A stretch of DNA of 64,000 nt from Sandaracinobacter neustonicus (lineage in GTDB: Bacteria > Pseudomonadota > Alphaproteobacteria > Sphingomonadales > Sphingomonadaceae): contig NZ_VFSU01000028.1 of the NCBI RefSeq assembly GCF_006385875.1, forward strand, positions 124,001 through 188,000, given 5' to 3'. Under the pieces are notes generated by a model. It saw only the letters and a program-made list of their open reading frames with translations, was not told the origin of the DNA and made no database searches. Positions 59,226 through 64,000 of this stretch are shown here, one piece after another; position 1 is the first letter of the stretch, and each line of letters opens with the position of its first letter. The position numbers and the translations under genes are program-made.

Positions 59226-59959
59226 TGGTTGATCCTGTGCTTCAGCGCCAGCAGGTCGGCCCATGCAAGGGCCTTTTCCTCTGGCCGGCGAAGCAGATAG
59301 GCCGGGTTAAAGCTGGCGAGCGCGGGAATTCCCCCCACAGACAGCCAGTTTCCCCGAAGCCGGGTGATGGGGGCGGTTTCGCCCGTTAAAGCCTGCGCCG
59401 GGTTCGCGCCCAGCAGCAGCAGGTGGCGGGGCGCGGCCAGCCGGATATGCGCCATCGTCAGGGCGATATCCTGTTCGATATCCTCCGGCGCGGCCGGGCC
59501 GGGGGTGGCGCGGCGTGGGCAGAGCAGGGCGATGTAGCAGCTGCTTCGATCCCGGCCGATGGCGGCGAGCATGCGATCGAGGAAAATCCCGGCCGGGCCG
59601 GAAAAGGGGCGTCCGCTGCGCAAATCCTCGGCAGAGGGCGCTTCGCCCATGATCATCAGGCCGGATGCGGCGTTCCCATCGGCGAAGGGCGCGCGTGGGT
59701 GGCGGGCGGCGACTTCGGCGGTGAGGGCGGCGAGGGACTCCGCGCTGGTCCACCAGCCCTCGGCAGCCGTGCGTGGCGGCGGGGCAGGGGCACGAGGGGC
59801 GGGTGCGGTGAGTTGGTCCGGCTCGGCGGCGCGCAGCCACGGCACAGGGTTCTCCCCCACCAGCGACTCCACGCCGGCCAGTTTCCACCAATTCAGAAGC
59901 GCGGCGAGCGCCGCCGGATCCATTCCGGCCGCGCGGGCCGCATCCGCACCCGGTCCCAT
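59222..59959 (-). CDS. Uracil-DNA glycosylase family protein without Fe-S cysteines
   Basis: About 245-aa protein of the type 4/5 uracil-DNA glycosylase family. Motif A is LMIMGEAPSAEDLRSGRPFSG with PAGIFLDRMLAAIGRDR, and ALASFNPAYLLRRPEEK is the region of motif B. Type 4 enzymes carry four cysteines for a 4Fe-4S cluster; here only C157-like positions in SSCYIALLCPRR are present and the N-terminal pair is missing, so no cluster is expected. The start is uncertain: ATG 59959 is used, ATG 59923 and TTG 59989 are alternatives. First gene of the operon with slt and moaB. Confidence 0.8.
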   Translation of the reverse strand: MGPGADAARAAGMDPAALAALLNWWKLAGVESLVGENPVPWLRAAEPDQLTAPAPRAPAPPPRTAAEGWWTSAESLAALTAEVAARHPRAPFADGNAASGLMIMGEAPSAEDLRSGRPFSGPAGIFLDRMLAAIGRDRSSCYIALLCPRRATPGPAAPEDIEQDIALTMAHIRLAAPRHLLLLGANPAQALTGETAPITRLRGNWLSVGGIPALASFNPAYLLRRPEEKALAWADLLALKHRINQ

Positions 59960-60100
59960 GGGGGGCGACAAATGACAGTTCAGCGGCAACGGTCAAGCAT
60001 CCATCGGCCAACCTGTCTGGATTTCGGGTTGAAAACCCATGACAGCGCGATGAATAGAGGCCAACAATCGCCATCAGCAGATGCAAGCGGAAGAGAGTGA

Positions 60101-61753
60101 ATGAGCAATCGTGAAGCAATGCCCTATGATCTGGTGATCGTGGGCGCCGGCCCGGCAGGGCTTTCGGCCGCGATCCGGGCCAAGCAGGTTGCGGCCGAAA
60201 AGGGCCTCGATCTGTCCGTCTGCGTGCTGGAGAAGGGCTCTGAAGTGGGGGCCCATATCCTCTCCGGCGCGGTGGTGGACCCAAAGGGGCTGGACGAGCT
60301 GATCCCCGACTGGCGCGATCAGGGCTGCCCGATGGCGGAAACCCCGGTGACGGAGAATCATCACTGGGTGCTGACCAAGGGTAAGAAATACGACTTCCCG
60401 CACATCATCACGCCCAGCTTCATGCACAACAAGGGCACCTACACCGGCAGCCTTGGCAATCTGTGCCGCTGGCTGGCGCAACAGGCCGAAGCGCTGGGGG
60501 TGGAAATCTTCCCCGGCTTCCCGGCCGCTGAAGTGCTGTTCAACGAAGATGGTTCGGTGAAGGGCGTCGCCACCGGCGACATGGGTGTGGAGCGCGACGG
60601 CACGCACGGCCCGAACTATCAGCCGGGGCTGGAGCTGCACGCGAAATACACCTTCTTCGCCGAAGGGGTGCGCGGGCATCTGTCCAAGCAGCTGATCAAG
60701 CATTTCGATCTGGCGAAAGACAGCCAGCCGCAGGTTTATGGCATTGGTATCAAGGAATTGTGGGATATCGATCCGGCCAAGCATGTGCCGGGGCGGGTGA
60801 TCCACACGCAGGGCTGGCCGCTTTCCGATGCGTGGGGCGGTGGCTTCCTCTATCATCAGGCCAATAATCAGGTGGCCTTGGGTTTCGTGGTGGCGCTGTC
60901 GTACCGCAACCCGCATCTCTCTCCGTTCGACGAGATGCAGCGTTGGAAGACCCACCCGGAAATCAAGGCGATTCTGGAGGGCGGCCGCCGGGTTTCCTAT
61001 GGCGCGCGCGCCATCAACGAGGGCGGCTGGCAGGCGGTGCCGAAGCTGACGATGCCCGGCGCGACGCTGATCGGCTGTTCCGCCGGGTTCGTGAACGTGC
61101 CCCGGATCAAGGGCACCCACACCGCGATGAAGACGGGGATGATGGCGGCGGAAGCCGCCGTGGATGCCATCGCCAGCCAGCGGCAGGGCGACGAGCTGAC
61201 AGCCTACAGCGCCGCCTATGAATCGAGCTGGGTGTATGAGGAGCTGCGGCTGGTGCGCAACACCGAGCCTCTGGTGAGCAAGTTCGGCGGCACGGTGGGC
61301 ACGCTGCTGGCGGGCGCGACGATGTGGGCGGAATGGCTGGGGCTGCGCATGCCCTTCACGCTGAAGCATGAGCCGGACAACACCAAAATCTGGCGCAAGG
61401 AAGCCTGCTTCCCGATCGACTATCCCAAGCCGGACGGGAAGATCAGCTTCGACAAGCTGAGCAGCGTGTTCCTTTCCAACACCAATCACGAGGAAAACCA
61501 GCCGGTCCACCTGAAGCTGACGGACCCGACGGTGCCGATCCGCATCAACCTGCCTTTGTATGACGAACCGGCGCAGCGTTACTGCCCGGCCGGGGTGTAT
61601 GAAGTGGTGGGGCAGGACACAGGCGAGCCGAGGTTCCAGATCAACGCGCAGAATTGCGTGCATTGCAAGACGTGCGACATCAAGGATCCGACGCAGAATA
61701 TTACGTGGGTTGCGCCGGAGGGGGGCGGGGGGCCGAATTATCCGAACATGTGA
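60101..61753 (+). CDS. Electron transfer flavoprotein-ubiquinone oxidoreductase
   Basis: 550-aa ETF-QO, linking acyl-CoA dehydrogenases through ETF to the quinone pool at the inner membrane. FAD-binding DLVIVGAGPAGLSAAIRAK is at residues about 10-28; EVGAHILSGAVVDPKGLDEL follows; the C-terminal 4Fe-4S site is C495 (RYCPAGVYE) with C519, C522 and C525 (NCVHCKTCDIKDP). Full length. The ATG has a GGAAGAGAG site. It diverges from the UDG-family gene. It would accept electrons from dehydrogenases such as the ACAD at 1.6-2.8 kb if that enzyme is redox active. Confidence 0.95.
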   Translation: MSNREAMPYDLVIVGAGPAGLSAAIRAKQVAAEKGLDLSVCVLEKGSEVGAHILSGAVVDPKGLDELIPDWRDQGCPMAETPVTENHHWVLTKGKKYDFPHIITPSFMHNKGTYTGSLGNLCRWLAQQAEALGVEIFPGFPAAEVLFNEDGSVKGVATGDMGVERDGTHGPNYQPGLELHAKYTFFAEGVRGHLSKQLIKHFDLAKDSQPQVYGIGIKELWDIDPAKHVPGRVIHTQGWPLSDAWGGGFLYHQANNQVALGFVVALSYRNPHLSPFDEMQRWKTHPEIKAILEGGRRVSYGARAINEGGWQAVPKLTMPGATLIGCSAGFVNVPRIKGTHTAMKTGMMAAEAAVDAIASQRQGDELTAYSAAYESSWVYEELRLVRNTEPLVSKFGGTVGTLLAGATMWAEWLGLRMPFTLKHEPDNTKIWRKEACFPIDYPKPDGKISFDKLSSVFLSNTNHEENQPVHLKLTDPTVPIRINLPLYDEPAQRYCPAGVYEVVGQDTGEPRFQINAQNCVHCKTCDIKDPTQNITWVAPEGGGGPNYPNM

Positions 61754-61754
61754 G

Positions 61755-62112
61755 TGAAGGCGGCTGCGATTATGGCGAAGCCATAACTCGCAGACTCGCC
61801 GAAATGTCGGCCGGCTGAGTCGGCGATCTCTATCGCCGGCCAGCCCCACGCGGCGCGCTGTACTGCCGCTCCTATCTCCCCCACTCAGACCGATTTTCCC
61901 GCTCGGGCTGAGCTTGTCGAAGCCCATGGAGTATGCCCCCTACGGCTTGAGCCGTTGTGCTTCCACGTCTGGGGCTTCGACAAGCTCAGCCTGAGCGGGG
62001 ACTGAGGAAGCGGGACAGAGGACAGGTGAGCGATGCCTGTTGGAAAAGGATGGAATCACCCTTCTTTCCGTCACCGCAGCGGACTCGCAGGCTTTGCCTG
62101 CGGCCGCGACCC
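61755..62112 (+). repeat. Composite multi-hairpin repeat, copy 3, split
   Basis: 375 gene-free bases between ETF-QO and the GH109-type gene. The 5' half (61755-61839) matches copy 1: outer stem CTGCGA/TCGCAG around TTATGGC-GAA-GCCATAA (61770-61786) and the GGCGATCTCTATCGCC hairpin. The 3' half (about 62061-62112) matches the tail: pyrimidine-rich run, GCGGACTCG and GCAGGC-TTT-GCCTGC-GGCCGC. Between them lie about 220 unrelated bases containing a REP inverted pair; the terminator hairpin is lost. Confidence 0.75.
61899..61998. repeat. Sphingomonad REP inverted pair inside split element
   Basis: Left arm 61899-61924 and right arm 61973-61998 are 26-base reverse complements with one mismatch; the right arm holds GCTTCGACAAGCTCAGCCTG. 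Spacer 48 bases. Same family as the pair at 51463-51560. Confidence 0.8.
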
Positions 62113-62128
62113 GTGCAAACTGGCCCGC

Positions 62129-63460
62129 ATGACAGACCTGACCAGACGCACCCTGATAGCAGGCACCGCCCTCGCCACCGCCGCCACCGCAAAAGCACCC
62201 CCGCCCACCGCCGGTTCCATGATGGCCTTCGCCGCGCCCAAGCTGAGCACAGTGCGCATCGGCATCATCGGCGTCGGCGAACGCGGCACGCCGATGACGG
62301 ACCTGCTGCTGACGCTGGACGGGGTGGACATCCGCGCCATCGCCGACACCGACGCCTTTGTGCTGGACCGCGCCGTGGCAAAAGTGACGGCGAAGCAGGG
62401 CCGCGCGCCTGCGCGCATCAGCGGCGGGGCTGAGGCGTGGCGGCAGTTGACCGGGCGCGACGATCTGGACGCCGTGTTCATTTTCACCCCATGGGATCTG
62501 CACGCGCCGATGGCGCTGGCGGCGATGAAGGCAGGCAAGCACGCGTTCGTGGAAGTGCCGATGGGCGTGACCATCGACCAGCTGTGGGAACTGGTGGAAA
62601 CCAGCGAGGCGACCCGCAAGCACTGCATGATGCTGGAGAATTGCTGCTACGGCCGCGAGGAACTGATGCTGCTGAACATGGTGCGGCAGGGCCTGTTCGG
62701 CGAACTGACGCATGGCGCGGGGGCCTATATCCACGAACTGCGCGGGCAGATGCTCCGCACGGAGCGGGGCGAGGGCGTGTGGCGGCCGGGCTGGCAGACG
62801 CGGCAGCGGGGCAATCTCTATCCCACGCACGGGCTGGGGCCGGTGGCGCAATATATGAACATCAACCGGGGCGACCGCTTCGATTATCTGGTGGCGATGG
62901 ATTCGCCTGCGCTGGGGATGGCGGCCTTCGCGCAGGAGCGGCTGCCCGCGGGCGACCCGCAGCGGAACTGGCGCTTCATCGCCGGTGACATGAGCAGCGC
63001 GCTGGTGAAAACGGTGCGCGGGCGGACGATATTGGTGCAGCACGATATCAACACGCCGCGTCCTTATGATCGGCTGAATTACATCCAAGGCACCAAGGGC
63101 GCGTTCGGCGGCTATCCGGCGCGGATCGCCATCGATGACGGCGGCAATGCGCACCACAAGTGGGATACGGACATGGCCCCGTGGCAGGCAAAATATGACC
63201 ATCCCTTATGGTCGAAACTGTCGGCACTGGCGCTGGAGCGCGGCGGCCATGGCGGAATGGATTTCGTGATGCTGTGGCGGGCGATTTCCTGTCTGCGCGA
63301 AGGCTGGCCGGTGGATCAGCCGGTGTATGACGGGGCCAGCTGGTCCAGCCTGTTCGATCTGACGCAGCGATCGGTGAAAAACCGCAGCGCCGCGCAGGAC
63401 ATCCCCGATTTCACGCGCGGCGGCTGGCAGACGGCGGCGAGCTTCGACATCAAGGTCTGA
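62129..63460 (+). CDS. Gfo/Idh/MocA oxidoreductase, GH109-like, Tat-exported
   Basis: 443-aa NAD-dependent oxidoreductase fold enzyme. The N-terminus MTDLTRRTLIAGTALATAA carries a twin-arginine (Tat) signal, so the protein is exported folded with its cofactor. The Rossmann segment is VRIGIIGVGERGTPM, followed by AIADTDAFVLDRAV, KHAFVEVPMGVTIDQLWELV and LYPTHGLGPVAQYMNINRGD, the blocks of glycoside hydrolase family 109 (alpha-N-acetylgalactosaminidase type, redox-assisted hydrolysis). The sugar target is inferred. The start is ATG 62129, which begins the Tat signal, 17 bases after repeat copy 3 ends. Confidence 0.87.
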   Translation: MTDLTRRTLIAGTALATAATAKAPPPTAGSMMAFAAPKLSTVRIGIIGVGERGTPMTDLLLTLDGVDIRAIADTDAFVLDRAVAKVTAKQGRAPARISGGAEAWRQLTGRDDLDAVFIFTPWDLHAPMALAAMKAGKHAFVEVPMGVTIDQLWELVETSEATRKHCMMLENCCYGREELMLLNMVRQGLFGELTHGAGAYIHELRGQMLRTERGEGVWRPGWQTRQRGNLYPTHGLGPVAQYMNINRGDRFDYLVAMDSPALGMAAFAQERLPAGDPQRNWRFIAGDMSSALVKTVRGRTILVQHDINTPRPYDRLNYIQGTKGAFGGYPARIAIDDGGNAHHKWDTDMAPWQAKYDHPLWSKLSALALERGGHGGMDFVMLWRAISCLREGWPVDQPVYDGASWSSLFDLTQRSVKNRSAAQDIPDFTRGGWQTAASFDIKV

Positions 63461-63468
63461 TCATAGGC

Positions 63469-63810
63469 TCAGGCCGGGCGTGGCCCTGCGAGGATCAGTG
63501 CCGCGCCGATCAGGCAGATCAGGCCGCCGGTGAGATCCCAGCGATCCGGCCGGGTGCCTTCGGCGAGCCAGCCCCAGAGGATGGAGGCGCTGATATAGAC
63601 GCCGCCATAGGCCGCGAAGGCGCGGCCCGCATGATCGGCGGGCACAAGCGCCAGCAGGACGGCGAAGGCGGCAAGGCTGGCCATGCCGGGGATCAGCCAT
63701 AGCGGGCTTGCGCCCATGCGCCACCACGCCCAGACGGTGAAGCAGCCCGCGATTTCCGCCAGCGCTGCCGCCGGATAGAGCAGCGCCGGATGCGCGGTGA
63801 CGCCAGTCAC
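63469..63810 (-). CDS. YnfA-family (UPF0060) small membrane protein
   Basis: 113-aa protein with four membrane helices: [60 protein letters not shown] and [15 protein letters not shown]. The E in LAEIAG and GGVYI are family features. YnfA is related to small multidrug-resistance transporters; its transport role is modestly supported. The start is GTG at 63810, overlapping the ftsK stop by 4 bases (GTGA). Converges with the GH109-type gene, 8 bases apart. Confidence 0.92.
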   Translation of the reverse strand: MTGVTAHPALLYPAAALAEIAGCFTVWAWWRMGASPLWLIPGMASLAAFAVLLALVPADHAGRAFAAYGGVYISASILWGWLAEGTRPDRWDLTGGLICLIGAALILAGPRPA

Positions 63811-64000
63811 GGCAGCCGGTTGCCCGCTTCGTCCATCAACACTTCGCGGCGGCCGACATGGTCCGGCGAGGAGACGAGGCCCATTTCCTCCATCTGGTCG
63901 ATCAGCCGCGCGGCCGAGTTGTAGCCGATGCGCAGTTGCCGCTGCAGGTAGGAGATCGTCGCCTTGCGGCTGGTGGCGACCACTTGAATCGCCTGTTGCA
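63807..64000 (-). CDS. ftsK: DNA translocase FtsK, C-terminal gamma domain (partial)
   Basis: Translated directly from the minus strand: the right edge opens with [20 protein letters not shown], then [20 protein letters not shown] and [20 protein letters not shown] ending in RLP and TGA. This is the winged-helix gamma domain of FtsK/SpoIIIE, which reads KOPS sequences to orient translocation during chromosome segregation. The rest of the gene lies beyond the window. It overlaps the ynfA start by GTGA. Confidence 0.93.
   Translation of the reverse strand, partial: QQAIQVVATSRKATISYLQRQLRIGYNSAARLIDQMEEMGLVSSPDHVGRREVLMDEAGNRLP

Overview
The window is high-GC, densely coded alphaproteobacterial DNA. 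The best fit is Sphingomonadales (sphingomonad-like): two large TonB-dependent receptors, an Atm1-type exporter, an ApbE/DUF2271/PepSY operon, an OscA/YezD-type small protein, and intergenic REP-like sequences of the GCTTCGACAAGCTCAGCCTG type. It looks like ordinary chromosome. No phage, plasmid or insertion-sequence genes, rRNA, tRNA or CRISPR array were seen. The left edge cuts phaB and the right edge cuts ftsK.

Layout. 1-3.9 kb: phaB end, a ribbon-helix-helix protein, and a minus-strand operon pairing an APH-type kinase with an ACAD10/11-type acyl-CoA dehydrogenase and a Nudix hydrolase. 3.9-7.0 kb: two secreted beta/gamma-crystallin-like proteins diverging from a linear alkylsulfatase. 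7.5-12.4 kb: pantothenate kinase, then a probable sulfur-starvation group (Rrf2 regulator, RBBP9/YdeN hydrolase, 59-aa YezD/OscA protein, TonB receptor). 12.6-20.5 kb: nitronate monooxygenase and the complete cytochrome bd module, with cydDC divergent from cydABX and an ArsR regulator behind it. 20.5-27.3 kb: the widespread but functionally unassigned transglutaminase-DUF2126 / ATP-grasp-alpha-E / transglutaminase operon. 27.4-34.8 kb: an iron-associated region made of a PepSY-DUF2271-DUF4198-ApbE operon facing a siderophore receptor-TonB-PKHD hydroxylase operon. Both operons carry the same 15-bp palindrome-like operator about 30 bp upstream of the first gene. 35.1-47.7 kb: a TolC-family protein translationally coupled to a 3595-residue DUF11-repeat surface protein. 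47.9-54.1 kb: Atm1-like ABC exporter, YcbL-type metallohydrolase, DNA-3-methyladenine glycosylase I, DODA-type dioxygenase, and an unusual protein with two helix-hairpin-helix domains joined to an OmpA domain. 54.1-64 kb: radical SAM protein, CorA, MoaB, soluble lytic transglycosylase, UDG-family protein, ETF-ubiquinone oxidoreductase, GH109-type oxidoreductase, YnfA and the FtsK gamma domain.

Two intergenic repeat families stand out. One is a composite element of about 185 bp, built of several hairpins whose stems differ between copies but stay paired, and always placed between co-oriented genes (697-885, 55261-55443 and a split copy at 61755-62112). The other is a four-copy mosaic bounded inside by an inverted GATTGCCTGCGGCGC / GCGCCGCAGGC pair (7.0-7.5, 13.6-14.0, 30.4-30.9 and 51.2-51.8 kb). 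The strongest leads are these repeats, the predicted covalently flavinylated DUF2271 protein with its own ApbE and shared operator, the giant surface protein with its dedicated TolC, and the HhH-OmpA protein that could link DNA to the cell wall.
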